Source: Liolophura sinensis (taxonomy: Eukaryota; Mollusca; Polyplacophora; Chitonida; Chitonidae). Taken from it: 64,000 bases of DNA. This document shows, one piece after another, positions 20,991-32,492 of this stretch. Made by a program: the position numbers and the translations under genes. The notes under the pieces were generated by a model, which was given only the letters and a program-made list of their open reading frames with translations, was not told the DNA's origin and made no database searches. Positions within the stretch are counted from its first letter, which is position 1; each line of letters starts with the position of its first letter. Location: NCBI RefSeq assembly GCF_032854445.1, contig NC_088305.1:21182955-21246954 (forward strand), in the 5' to 3' direction.

Positions 20991-21104
20991 ACAGATTATT
21001 TTTTTGGTGCATATCGTGACGATTTCTGAAGTGAAGACCTGTTTCATGCTGTACACTCCCAGAGAACTTTGTACTGCAGTGGATATCTGACCAATCAAAT
21101 GCAG

Positions 21105-21395
21105 GGTGGCACGAGGACGGGTGCTTAAGGGAAGGTCGCGCGAGGGCCGGAGATCGAGGCAGGATCGCGCGAGGATCGGTGCTTCAGGCAGGGTCACGCG
21201 AGGATCAGCGCTTATAAGACTGGGTCACGGAAGGATCGGTGCTTAGGGCTGGATCGAGGATTGGTGCTTATGGCTGGGTCGCGCGAGGATAGGGGCTTAA
21301 GTCTAAATCGCGGGAGGGTCGGCGCTTAAGGTAGGGTCGCGAGAGGATCGGCGATTAAGACAGGGTCGCGCCAGGACCGGTGGTTAAGACAAGAT
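21105..21395. repeat. GC-rich degenerate tandem array
   Basis: Nine or ten units near 28 to 31 bases built on gggtcgcgcgaggatcggtg and cttaag. It is rich in CpG compared with its surroundings. Confidence 0.85.
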
Positions 21396-21575
21396 TGGTC
21401 TTAGATCTCAGATTCTTCCCACCTTAGCTTTCAGAAATACAGATCTGTACTCTTCCATGCACTAACCTATAGAACTCGGTAATTTCGAGTGTGCTGTCCT
21501 CTAATCTTACAGCAATCCTGACTTCATATCATCATATCATATTGGTGAATAGTAAAGACCACGTTATCACAACAC
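21396..21575 (+). repeat. Dispersed repeat R2, copy 1
   Basis: Aligns with 38118-38340: shared ctcttccat..actaacct, gagtgtgctgtcctct and gtgaata(a/g)taaagaccac/atg segments in the same order. Confidence 0.7.
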
Positions 21576-22019
21576 AAATGAGACGTCTCATCTTAAGGAA
21601 GCCAAACTTTTCAATAATTAACATATAAGGAACTACATTTAAGCTACTGTTGTGGAAAAAGAATATGGCCTTAATTTATGGAAGAGCACCTGCTGGTGGA
21701 CTGTGCTTCCCCAAGGCTAATCCTTTTCCATCATTTTGATTTTAAAACATGTTAAATCACAACACAGCAGTTTCGGTATTTCCAGAATAGTGAGGTGTAA
21801 TAAATTTCGGTTAACATTTTGCAAGTGGGCGTGTAATTTCCTACTATGTAAGCTTTCCCATTAACAGTTAGACTAAAACCTTCACTGAGGTAAATTGTAT
21901 ATGTATATATGGACATCAGCGTTAAGGATCTGCTCCCTACGACCAGATTAGGTGAGTTGAGTGGCGTCGTAAATTCTCGGGTATGCCTAACTTTAAAGGT
22001 GAAAAAACCACTAAAATAA

Positions 22020-22250
22020 AGTATTTGTCAGATAAATAGCCATTAAACACTGTTCAGGAAAATAGTTGGCTTTATTTTATTTATTTATTTTTTTTTTTTT
22101 GATTGCTTCTAACCGACTGAGATGTATTTAAAACATAGAATTCTATGGTGGTCTGTTCGGGACGCAGAGGGTATCAGTGACGTCACAGCAATATTTTTGG
22201 CTTGAAATAGTTCGTTTCAAGGTTTATTTGTTGAATGCATTCATAGCTCT
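22020..22250 (+). repeat. Dispersed repeat R3, copy 1
   Basis: Aligns with 48570-48750: ttaaaacatagaattctatg, then gtctgttcgggacgcagagg and gtatcagtgacgtcaca. It includes a consensus CRE (TGACGTCA), which the other copy has lost by one base. Confidence 0.6.
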
Positions 22251-22404
22251 AAGTGAACAAGCATTTTGAATGATGAAATATAGCAATCTGTGTGTGTCAA
22301 GTGGCAGAACGCTTATGTGACATCACTGATCCCAATGTGGTCAGAAAAGGTTAGAATCAAAATTTTTACATGCATGTTACTAGATCGAAAAATATTCTAA
22401 GTAA

Positions 22405-22488
22405 ATACTGGCCACCGTCGTATAAGTGAAATATTCTCGTACGGCGTACGGCGTAAAACGCCAATCAAATACATAAATAAATAAATCT
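22405..22488 (+). mobile_element. SINE-A tail fragment
   Basis: ggccaccgtcgtataagtga, tail, and a small local duplication of gtacggc. Confidence 0.85.
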
Positions 22489-22599
22489 AAGAAAATAAAT
22501 CAAACTATTTTCCCGCACAATATTCAATAATCTGACATCTGACATGTACATCATGCTAATGTGTTCTTCGTCTTTAAAGTCAAACTTGTCTCGAAGTTA

Positions 22600-22660
22600 C
22601 AGTGATGTGAAGCGAATATGTAGAGAGCAGCAGATGCGCTGTATAACGGGCATGTAAGGT
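22600..22660 (+). repeat. GCGC(A)TGCGC repeat, fragment
   Basis: cagtgatgtgaagcgaat and agcagatgcgctgtataacg match one arm of the inverted pair at 24938-25320. Confidence 0.6.
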
Positions 22661-22837
22661 CGGATGTACTGTTTGAATTTATCTATAGCGGGTTATAACA
22701 GATTGCGGCTGTAGGCCTATACATATATCAGAAGGTTCTGTCATGTATCAGGTGTTTTTTTCCCACCAGATTTATCCACTTTCTTCCAGATGCAGGCATA
22801 AATCAGTATTATTGTCATTTTTGAACAATTGAAATAT

Positions 22838-22954
22838 TATCAAGCTGCGGACTGTGGTAGATTTCCCCCGGGGCCCTGCCCACTTTAAAGCTGACCGCCT
22901 TCTTGTATGTAAAATATTCTTGAGTGAGGCGTTAATATCCAACCAAATAAATAC
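22838..22954 (+). mobile_element. SINE-A, diverged 3' part
   Basis: gatttcccccggggccctgc, a decayed body, then aaaatattcttgagt and an AAAT tail. Confidence 0.8.
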
Positions 22955-23145
22955 TTCATGGACAAGTTTTTTTTTAATATAATAATTAAGTATACCATGA
23001 TTACTTGAGCTCAGCTGTTTGTCAGTCACATTCTTCACAATATATTGTATCTACGTATAATTTATATAAGGCCTACTTTGTTTGCCTTCAAATACGTACT
23101 ATACATTGTAATGTACTTTTATTGAGGAGGATGTTCAAATATAAA

Positions 23146-23320
23146 GTGCTGGCTTCCTCTCCGGCCGTAAGTGGGAAGGTCTGCCAGCAACCTGCGGATG
23201 GTCGTGAGTTTCCCCCGGGCTGTGCCCGGTTTCCACCCACCATAATGCTGGCCGCCGTCGTATAAGTGAAATATTTTTGAGTACGGCGTAAAACACCAAT
23301 CAAATAAATAAATAAATAAA
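23146..23320 (+). mobile_element. SINE-A, 5'-truncated, perfect target duplication
   Basis: A well-preserved copy flanked by tcaaatataaa at 23135-23145 and 23321-23331. Its sequence is close to the family consensus, so it is probably among the younger insertions here. Confidence 0.95.
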
Positions 23321-23855
23321 TCAAATATAAATAGCAGAATTAATATGATCTAAGTAACAATAGACATTCAGATTATGCATTATATATAAGTAAAAATGTG
23401 AGGTGTAGGCCTAAATGCAAGCGATAAGTGCCAATATCCAAAATCAGATAGATGGATTTGTGTGTAGGAGCTATAACGCGGTCACTCATTATATTACGTA
23501 GAAACAAATGGATATGTATCCTGACTAGTGGATTGCGTGTATGGAAACCATATGTGTGAATTGAATGATAATATCAATTATGCGATTCTGTCATGGTCGT
23601 CACGCAAGCTCACCTGGTACATGTAGTATCTCTCAATCAGTGAGATGCTATAAAACAAAACTAGATTGCTCAACTGCAATTAAAACGCAGCACAGTGTAT
23701 AGATGTCGATCATCGACGATGAGGGGGGCGGCTACATTCACGGGTGCAGATGTTCTGAAGAAATATGTGTATTTCATTCTCCCCGCAAATTTTACTTCTC
23801 GGCATGTGGTTTCTGTAAAATGAAATTTGTTGAAAACGGTGTTAAACACCAACCA

Positions 23856-24113
23856 GGGGCTTCCGTGGCAGAGGTGATTAGCGTGCCAGCGCGGCGAAAT
23901 GGCTCAGGAGACTGTAGCTAATGCGGTCGGTGTGAGTTCAAGTAGAGCTCATGCTGACTTCCTCTCCTGTCGTACGTGGGGAGGTCTTGGGGCAACCTGC
24001 GGATGGTCGTGGGTTTTCCTGGTTCCCTCCCACCATAATTCTGGCCGTCGTATTATAAAGTGAAATACTCTTGAGTACGGCTTAAACCACCAGTGAAATA
24101 AGAATATAAATCA
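23856..24113 (+). mobile_element. SINE-A, full length, target duplication
   Basis: Runs from ggggcttccgtggcagaggt (box A region), through the box B region gtgtgagttcaagtag, to the tail. The flanks gt(t/a)aaacaccaacca at 23841-23855 and 24114-24128 match at 14 of 15 bases. The left flank itself resembles a SINE-A tail (gttaaacaccaa), so this copy may have inserted into an older one. Confidence 0.93.
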
Positions 24114-24239
24114 GTAAAACACCAACCAATATCTCGGTCTGTAAAATATTAGGACTGACACGTGAGCACGAGTCTAGGCTAATCTGATAATATGCAAATC
24201 TCTCTCCAAAGCGTGATTTTGCCTCACATAAATTTCACG

Positions 24240-24405
24240 CCGGAATGTCACTTGTGTAGTACTGTTTCATTGCTCTTACCTCTCAGTGCTGAGCGTTAAG
24301 AGAGGCAGCCAGAAGTAATATTCGGTATGACCCGACCCGGGTTTGTCCCCGGGTCTCCCAAACTCTAGGTGGATGCACTAACCATTAGGCCAACGAAGCG
24401 CTTAA
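24240..24405 (-). mobile_element. SINE-C2 fragment
   Basis: Contains tgctcttacctctcagtgct, gtatgacccgacccgggttt and a tRNA-like end gcactaaccattaggccaac. The same family occurs at 33000-33105, 47185-47440 and 53422-53760. Confidence 0.7.
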
Positions 24406-24496
24406 AGGGAAACGGTGTATTTCTCTTAGTATATTATTCATGTGTATTGTCTAAAAAGAGCAAACCACGTGTCTTAAAAATAAAAGAATTAGGGTA

Positions 24497-24795
24497 TTGT
24501 TTCACAGTTGGTAGAGCGTCCGCTTCTGGAGCCGTAGATCCAGGCTCATTCCTGGATTGGTGTTCAGCATGAAGTGGATAGTGCAACGACTGGTTGACCC
24601 GTATCAGTATACTGGCTTGGGGCGGGCGGCATACTTGCCTTCGGTAAGTCATCTCAGTGAAGCAGCACTAGATAAAAGAGCGGTGGAAATCCGTCCTGCA
24701 ACAAGGAGGCACATTATATGCACTCTAAGGATTCCTTATCTAGAATGAGTGAAAAATTGTTAAGTATGACGTTAAACTCAAAGCACTGGGCCACC
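24497..24795 (+). mobile_element. SINE-C1, near full length
   Basis: A tRNA-like head (agttggtagagcgtccgctt, and ccaggctcattcctgg as box B) is followed by a body with gaagcagcactagataaaag and a tail running to gttaagtatgacgttaaact. It matches 51864-52210 in the opposite orientation. Confidence 0.85.
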
Positions 24796-24937
24796 GACGC
24801 ACTCACTCACTCACAACACTGAACGTTAACACGTATAACTGGAACATTACTTGTGGACTGTTTACTATTCAAGATCGAATAACCTATTCAAAACAACAGA
24901 AAGCAGTTATTTCCTGTCACACAAAGCACATGTGGCA

Positions 24938-25320
24938 TACTCCTCACAGCGCATGCGCCGCTCTACGTTCGCTTTGCATCACTGCCATCGCTAGTAAATT
25001 TTATACAGAAATCTTGAACAACGCCAGGCTCACTTGAGGCCACGGTGATGAGGCAGAAACGTTTATTCGTCTCAACATTTGTCTTTAACTTGATATACTA
25101 GTATATGTATTGTCTTAATCTAAAGTATACGTACAACATTATTCTAACAGACAAATGGAACTATTTTACTGACGAATCCTGATTATAGGTCATAAGTGAT
25201 CATGCTAACGACAAACTAGCCTACGTGCGTCGCACAGGCTCCAAAGGTCAAGACCGCGGTGGCAGTGATGTAAAGCGAGCGCTGGGAGCGGCACATGCGC
25301 TGTAAGGAGTACGTGCATGC
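24938..25320. repeat. Foldback with GCGCATGCGC arms
   Basis: Left arm catactcctcacagcgcatg, then cgctttgcatcactgccat; right arm, in reverse, gtactccttacagcgcatgt, then cgctttacatcactgccac. The arms are about 60 bases and the interior about 240. Related single arms lie at 22600-22660 and 32030-32125. Confidence 0.7.
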
Positions 25321-25753
25321 GGGTTGCCTTTTGTTAGAGGATGGGATACATGACACCCACAAGTTTTGCTAATGCCCTGTAGAGAGTGATAGCCTCATTA
25401 GACAATTAGGAAATCTGATCGCTTAAACGCCCGCAGTAATTAGGGTCCCCTACCCGATGTATTTGGATGGTTGTCTAAACAGTATGGTATCATTTGTAAC
25501 TCATTAAAATAATGGATGTAGCTGTATTATCTCTCATCTGCTTGGTGATCTTTTCTGTATAGTATGGCGATTGCATATATGTGTTTTTTTTTCCTTTACA
25601 TTTTTTTACGACGTAAATCCTGGTTCTCGTACAAGCAGCGGATGACCAACGATGGTGGGACCGGCTGGATAGACGCGATCGGCAGGATCGGCGGATCCCG
25701 TGTTCTCATGACTGTGATTCACCGGGAAAGTTGAACACGTTTCAATTTCACCA

Positions 25754-25990
25754 CACACAAAAAACACTTGTGTTGAAATCTAACACAACAACTTGTGTTG
25801 TTTCATTCAGCACAGAAATGTGTCACATGTGTTATATAAATATGAAGTAAACATCTTTGCATAACAAAAAAATACAATACAAACAGAACTCTGTGTTAAC
25901 TCAGCACAGAGTTGTTAAAATATGACACAAGACTTTTGTTGAAAAGAACACTCAGTTTGTGTTCATACAACACAAGTGTTTTTTTGTGTG
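25754..25990. mobile_element. Foldback MITE with CACACAAAAAA ends
   Basis: Ends cacacaaaaaacacttgtgt and, in reverse from the right, cacacaaaaaaacacttgtg. The interior is packed with short aca(c)aa / ttgtgt palindromes. No coding capacity. Confidence 0.8.
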
Positions 25991-26822
25991 CAATGGCCGT
26001 GTCCTCATACAGCCTCACGTCAAACGGAGACATCGCTTTTAACTCTAACCCCCTTTTTGTTTAGAATGTGCATGCTTTTACTGGATTGACAGAGTTTGCA
26101 CAGACTACGGGCGCACTTATACATGTAGCCGAGGACTTCATGCGCTGTACAAATGAGCATTTTTTACCTATATGTATATAGATGTACAGTTGTGTGGCAG
26201 AACGGCATATTTTGTGCGGACAGATGACCCGTTTAGTTGGAGATTAACATCTATTTCTGTCCAGTACAGAAGATTGTAGCCAACGCTTCTTAACATCTCA
26301 GGAAAAGATAGATTAAAACCCTAACTGAAGTAAACTGACATAAAGCCGTATTTCATCGCGGTTGCTTGTGATCATTTACCAGATATCACACTGTTGCCTG
26401 CTGTTCCGGTTTTACCCTGGATGCTGTAAGTCTTTCATACTGTAATAAGTACATGCATATTCAATCTTTATACTTGTCTGTTGTTTCATTATAATGATAC
26501 TTTTATAAATGAATTTGCAATTTACAACACTTTCTAAATAAGCTAATCATTGCAGAACCATTTTTCGATCAGAACAATTTCTGTAGTTCCCTCATGGAAA
26601 AGATATTTTAAAAATATGCCGGTTTTCGCCAGCTACATGGATGCGTATAGTTTTTAAACACCGGTAGTTTTTCTATTCCTGTAAACAGCAGAAATTTTAT
26701 ACCGTTCATTGCCTTAAGAGAGGTACTAGTCCTGACAAGGGAACGTCGCTACCCATCAATGAAAGAAATCTACCCGGCAATAATGTGACGTCGTTGATTG
26801 GCTTAAACAGATATAGAATCGA

Positions 26823-26980
26823 TTCTGATTGGCTGGTGTGAGAGCCAGGTAGGTCAAGGTTATGCCTTGTCTAAGCTGAATTTTAGGTATTGTACATTTA
26901 TTCAAGGGTGACCAAGGCTCATGGGTTTAACCCGGGGGGGGCCCTATCTCCACTGTCAGCCAATCAGCATTGACTCTGTA
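26823..26980. mobile_element. MITE-like element with CTGATTGGCT ends, copy 2
   Basis: Perfect 10-base inverted ends (ctgattggct ... agccaatcag) and alignment with 13784-13945. Confidence 0.65.
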
Positions 26981-27186
26981 TCCTTTTAAGACAAAAGCTA
27001 GTCCTGACATCGAAAGGTCTCACTGACTCCAAAAATATGGGATAAACCTCGTTACTCGTCCATTATCATATTACCATATCAATTGGCTTAAGAAAGGCGC
27101 TATTCTTGACACAGAAACTTTGCTAGGCCCAGCAATTATGTCAAATGTTTCTTGCCTTAAAAGATGTGCTATTTCTGTGACTCCGA

Positions 27187-27456
27187 GGGGCCTCCGTGGC
27201 TCATTTGGTTAGCGCGCTAGCGCAGCGTAATGACTCAGAAGTCTCTCACCAATGCGATCGGTGTGAGTTCAAGACCAGCTCATGCTGGTTTACTCTCCGG
27301 CCTTAAGTGGGAAGGTCTGCCAGCAACCTGCGGATGTCCGTGGGTTTCCCCCGGGCGCTGTCCGGTTTCCTACCACCATAATGCTGGCCGCCGTGGTATA
27401 AGTGAAATACTCTTGAGTACGGCGTAAAACACAAATGAAATAAATAAATAAATAAA
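27187..27456 (+). mobile_element. SINE-A, full length reference copy
   Basis: Order of parts: tRNA-like head ggcctccgtggctcatttgg (box A) and gtgtgagttcaagaccag (box B); the body, with tactctccggccttaagtgg and gcaacctgcggatg; a second body segment, with ggtttcctaccaccataatg and ctggccgccgtggtataagt; then the tail gagtacggcgtaaaacacaa and AAAT repeats. A 13-base target duplication tctgtgact(c/t)cga lies at 27174-27186 and 27457-27469. Its shape, a tRNA head with an A-rich simple-repeat tail, means transcription by RNA polymerase III and mobilisation by a LINE in characterised families. Confidence 0.96.
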
Positions 27457-27469
27457 TCTGTGACTTCGA

Positions 27470-29110
27470 AATATCTCTCCGCTATACCCGGTATATAATG
27501 TGATGTTGTTGTTAAAGTGGAACTGATGAAGGGGAAGGTTTATGACGAGAAACTCAGTTATCAGAAGAAATAAATCGTAATGTTGTGTAACGTGTTTTTT
27601 TTTTCTTGTTATTTTGTATACACTTGTGGCATTTGTAATACATATTCAAAAATGACGATTTCATAGGAAATACCTACTTGAAACTGTTCAATAGATAAAA
27701 AGGGTTAATTCTCATGAAGAAATTGTTACGACATCACTTCACTTAGACATGATCCGAAATGCCAATATGCTAATTTCAATCACAAAAGACTACAGCACAG
27801 AGAGTAAAATCGGAGCAGCGACGACAGTGTCATAGCTGGCAAATGGTCACAACTAAAGAAATATGGCACCCTATCAGTTGACCTCTGTTGAAGTTTTATT
27901 CTAATCGTTTATGTTATTGCATAAATAGTAGCTTTTGTTTTAAATTACTTTCGTTTTGGCGCAGCAAAATTTGGCAAAAAAAAAGAAAGATTATGTATAA
28001 TAATAATGCTTCATAGATGAAATAAACACCATAGTGTGTCATGTCAGTCCACGTCGACAGAAATCATAATGCAAGTTTACGTATTAGATAACACAGAAGA
28101 CTATCAAAGTGAGTTTAGCCTGAAGTGACTTTGTTATCAAGCACGCCTGTTGTACCCTTGATGAAATCTGCATCAAAATGTATAAATATATAAAATCTTT
28201 TTATAATTAATAACCCACCTGCGAATAGTGCATTCTTTTATTTCATAATTAATGCTACTTTATCGAATCCAGATAAGTCATACCCGACAAGCTGCCTGTA
28301 GATAGAAACATTTTGCTTGGTTAAGGTTACACGAGCGATTTTGCTTACTACTACTTTCATGTAGCAAATTGTAACACAGGGCAAAACGTTTTCACTTCTA
28401 TCCAAAACAGACAAAAATTCTGTTATGTTTTGACGAGGTGCATAATGACAGTGCATGAAATTATTTTTTGTATGAACAGCTTAAAATGTTTATGCAGCAG
28501 TATTACCCAATCAGTGCTCCTCTCTTCATTTCGGCGGCCAATCCAAACTGCGAATGTGTAACCTTAAGTATTACAGTCATTACGATACATCTGATTCCAC
28601 CAATGCACTGTTCCATTTTGTTTGCTTCTTGCCTGAAACGGCCTCTTCATACAATCAGTAATGGAGTGACAATCAGTTTTTTTTTAAGTAACAACTGTCT
28701 GTAAATAAGTATGTCTAAGTATATAAGTATATAAGTCTATAAATGCCCACGTCTCGAATCATTTGACGTCTTGTTTTTGACCAGTCATATTGCCCGAAAT
28801 TTCTGTCTTCAGGGCTTTTGTGCATGTCGGCTCTTTCAGATTCTGAACATTTCAGATTTTACCAGGACACATTAGAGAGTTCTAAGACATCGGCAATAAC
28901 CCACTCTTACACACAACTGCTGCCTCCACAAGTTTTTACGACGTGTTTAACTGCCTAATGGTATGAACCGGCTCCTCATTATAAGCACCTTCCTTATTCT
29001 TTGCAAGACAATTTTATGTAAGAGGAATTGCATTGTTATACGTATAGTCAGAGTCGTCTTTTCTGTCAGTGGGTTGTTATAAATTTACTCCACATATCAA
29101 CTTCGCCGTA
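27470..29110. other. No gene seen
   Basis: AT-rich spacer; short open frames at 28238-28456 and 28468-28704 have no recognisable similarity or splice context. Confidence 0.5.
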
Positions 29111-29124
29111 AAATATTAAGTGAT

Positions 29125-29330
29125 TCTTAAATCGATTCACTGATCGATTGGTTGATTGATTGTTTAATTGATTTATTGGTTAATTGATTAACTTATTCAC
29201 TGATCGCTTGGCTGATTGATTGAATAATTGATTGATTGGTTAATTGGGTGTCTGATTCATTGATCGATTGACTGATTGATTGGTTAATTGATTGATTGGT
29301 TCATTGATTATTTGGTTGATTGATTAACCC
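29125..29330. repeat. GATT-rich simple repeat
   Basis: About 200 bases of ttgattgattggttaattga variants with longer units of around 50 to 60 bases. Confidence 0.93.
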
Positions 29331-30261
29331 CAAACTCAGGAATTATCCATTTACACGAAAAGAGTGGCCAGGTTTCGTCATCAAATAAGTGAAATTTTCT
29401 TACATGCGGCAAATAGCAAAAAGGGCAACAAATAAAAAAATAATGGTAGGGAACAATGTGGCCATCGACTGTACGGCACATACATGTATGTAACTTCAAA
29501 ACAGTGATTTGCAACAGGTAGTATTTCATCTACTCTACACATAATGAATGTTGTAGCATCATAAAGAACGTTTTTAGTGTTGTGATGCAGTTGCGGGGTT
29601 GGGTAACTGCGATGACCCGAAATGAGAGTTACACCACTCCGCAACTATCGAGTGATGCTATGGGCGTGCGCACATGCAGGCCTTTGGGACAATTCAACGC
29701 TTTGAATAACTCTATACCAGTGACGTCAGATAAATTGCACTTTACATCATCGCATTTTTTAAAACCTGATTTTGGCCTGACGTGGTGCTAGGGCGTGTAT
29801 ATATTGTTACTATTTACCATTTACCAGCGGATTTACCATCTGTTTCTACTCTCTATACTATAGTCTTCTGTATTATTTGTCTTCGAATACCTATATATTC
29901 TACCTTCCATCCGTCAATAGATTATGTTCTGTCATTTATGTGATACTCCATAATTCATAAACGCACACAATGTGAATCTGAATCCAATTTCAGCTATGTA
30001 GATTATGTGAGATTTGACTCATTTCTACATAGCAAACAATTTTTGTTTTCGTAAGCTAGATTCTATGTTCAGGTTACCAAATCGATTCGTCATTCCGTTC
30101 TGTACTTCATGACGTCATGGGATTTTCTCAGTTAATATCAAACAGTCTCCTTGGTGAGGTACGCGTTAACATTGGCGAGAGCAAGTTGCTCTAAAATAGC
30201 AAAAGAATTCAGATGAGTTTCGGCCCGACTACGAGCCCGCTTTACCTCGCGGGACCGGGCG

Positions 30262-30560
30262 TGCCTTTTGAATCGCTAGGACACACGTGGCGCAGGTTCA
30301 AACCCGGCCTTGAACAGAGAATTTGTAGATTCCCCTACTGTCAGTACCTGTGTGACATGGTGATAATAATCAATATGTAGTCGACGACGCTACAATGACC
30401 GATTACACAGTCTCTCTTCCACCAATATGGTGTGCATACCAGTATATGTTACACGTGAGAAAGTATGTCAGAAACGTGCCAATAGTTTGTGGTTTCCTCT
30501 ATCCCTAAAACTGACCGCCATCTTGTAAGTGACAATTTATTGATAGGAAACAGTAAATCC
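30262..30560 (+). mobile_element. SINE-B, near full length
   Basis: Box B region cgcaggttcaaacccggcc, then gagaatttgtagattcccct, the middle ccaccaatatggtgtgca and the end ctatccctaaaactgaccgc. It provides the fullest 3' half of the family in this window. Confidence 0.75.
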
Positions 30561-30710
30561 ACGTTCAATCCCCAGACAACATTTATCTAAGACTGAAACA
30601 TTAAAAACCTTGGTAAAAGCACTTCCTATGAAAAGAAACAGGCAAATTAGTGGGGAATATGCGGTGTCCTCAGCATAAGGTTTCAGTGAGGCAGCTCGAT
30701 ACCTATGCAG

Positions 30711-30863
30711 ATTTATATATTTGATTTGTGTTTTACGCCGTACTCAAGAATATTTCACTTACAAGATGGCGGCCAACATTGTGGTGTGAGAAGACTGGGC
30801 AGAGATTGGAGGGGGAAACCCACGACGGTCTGCAGGTTGGTGCCAGACCTCCCAATGTACGAT
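30711..30863 (-). mobile_element. SINE-A, 5'-truncated
   Basis: Reads from the tail (gtgttttacgccgtactcaa) to the ccagacctcccaatgtacg segment. I find no clear target duplication. Confidence 0.9.
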
Positions 30864-30989
30864 TCGTCGATTACAGGCGCACAGTCCTGTTATGACCCAA
30901 ATGCGACTGAAACCCATGTTAAACTCAATAAATCATTCAATCAATCAGTCGATTGATCAACCAATCAACCAATCCCAGTTAATTGCTAT

Positions 30990-32029
30990 GTACACTCAGT
31001 ATTGAAAATAACTGATGTGGTATTTTTCATGCATACACGAATGTAAAGGGCTTAGACATTGTATTTTCACCTTGGGCTAAACTTGCCTTTCTGCGGCCCG
31101 TCTAATTCGAACAACGTTACAACCGCTAAGGAGCCATGTTTGATCTGTGCGTTTATACTGGACCAATGATAATCCAATATGGCGTTATTCTTCTACTAGG
31201 CTAAGGAGGGGTAATGACGTTATGTGGACATGTATATAAATGTACACTAAAAATACAATCCGAGAATAAAGGTATAATTTGAATCACCGAGAGACATTTC
31301 CGCTATCTAATCTTGCAATCTTGCAAAAAGGAGAAGAACATTTTTTTTAAAAATGTCACTATAGGCTAAAAAGAGCACATTCTTTTCTATCTGGTGGTGC
31401 CTGCTGCATAATTTTGCGATTTTTCCTCGCCATACGCGTAAAGCCTGAAAACGGCAAAGCTGGCATAAATCTTTATGCACCCTCCATCTTTAACACCGTG
31501 TAATTTATACTGAAGGGGGTGTTGCCTCTCAGCCAATGGGAGTCGTTAAAACTGCCGGTTTGTTCGTACAAACTCGGAACCTACGTCCAACATTCCGGTT
31601 TCCCGATCGTCAAGCGGAAAGAAGAGTTCTACCGGAAATGTACGAACTGCACATCGGCGGTTTCCGACGGAAATTCTCCTCCTAACACAGAAGACTTCAG
31701 GACTAATTCTTAGGCAAAATGGAGTCGCCCACACGGATTTTGGCGCTGAATTCATTTATAATTTATCAACGTGAGTTACATACTAGAATTTTTGTATGGC
31801 ATGCACATGCGAGGAAATGCATACTCTTTTCAATGGTATTTGTTTGATATTTAAGTTTTCTTCTCCTTTAATGTCTGTAGTAATTAGTAATTTTAGTAAT
31901 ATATTTTCCAGGATTCGAGATGTAAATTTTCACAAAGATATGAAAATGAAAAGCTATTAACTCTTTAGAACAATCTGTGTAATTTACAGTGATGGTTCTG
32001 CCTGTGATTGGTACTGGTATCCCAGCGAT
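30990..32029. other. No gene confirmed; possible first exon
   Basis: A moderately CpG-rich stretch (31540-31770) ends with an ATG in good context at 31719 and a strong donor (caac|gtgagt) at 31771. It is discussed as a finding; no downstream exon was matched. Confidence 0.3.
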
Positions 32030-32125
32030 TCTCGTTCGTCGCACAGGCTTCAAAGGTCAAGCCTGCCTAGTGATGCCAGTGATGTAAAGCGACCGTAGAG
32101 AGCGGCGCATCCGCTGTAAGGAGTA
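32030..32125 (+). repeat. GCGC(A)TGCGC repeat, single arm
   Basis: gtcgcacaggcttcaaaggt, ccagtgatgtaaagcgacc and gcggcgcatccgctgtaagg align with 25225-25315. Confidence 0.8.
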
Positions 32126-32349
32126 TGCGATTTGTGTGTAAAACTCTTCCTAAACACTTACACCTTATATTGAAATCGCGCTAGCTGTGATCTTTCCAGC
32201 TGATCTCGATGCCCCGATCCACAAAATTTCTGCAGAAGTCTAAGATCCTTTAGCCCGCTAGGCTTCATTTAACCAACTACCGTAAGTAGACTATGCACAA
32301 AAAAAAAATTCACTAGGTCGTTTCACAGAACTAAAACTGTCTAAAGCTT

Positions 32350-32492
32350 AGCCCCAGCTCATACTGACTTCCTCTCCGGTCGTACGTGGGATGGGTTTGC
32401 CAGGGTGGTCGTGGATTTCGCCCGGGCTCTGCCTGGTTTCCTCCCACAATACCACTGGCCGTCGTCTTAAAGGGGAATATTCTTCGGTAAAT
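32350..32492 (+). mobile_element. SINE-A, truncated and diverged
   Basis: From gcccagctcatactgacttc to gaatattcttcggtaaatca; part of the middle is missing. Confidence 0.85.

Noticed and set aside
27187-27300. Functional tRNA gene
   Set aside because: Box A and box B are present, but no complete cloverleaf or terminator follows and the sequence continues into the SINE body. The same holds for the heads at 16535, 24497, 47847 and 50907.
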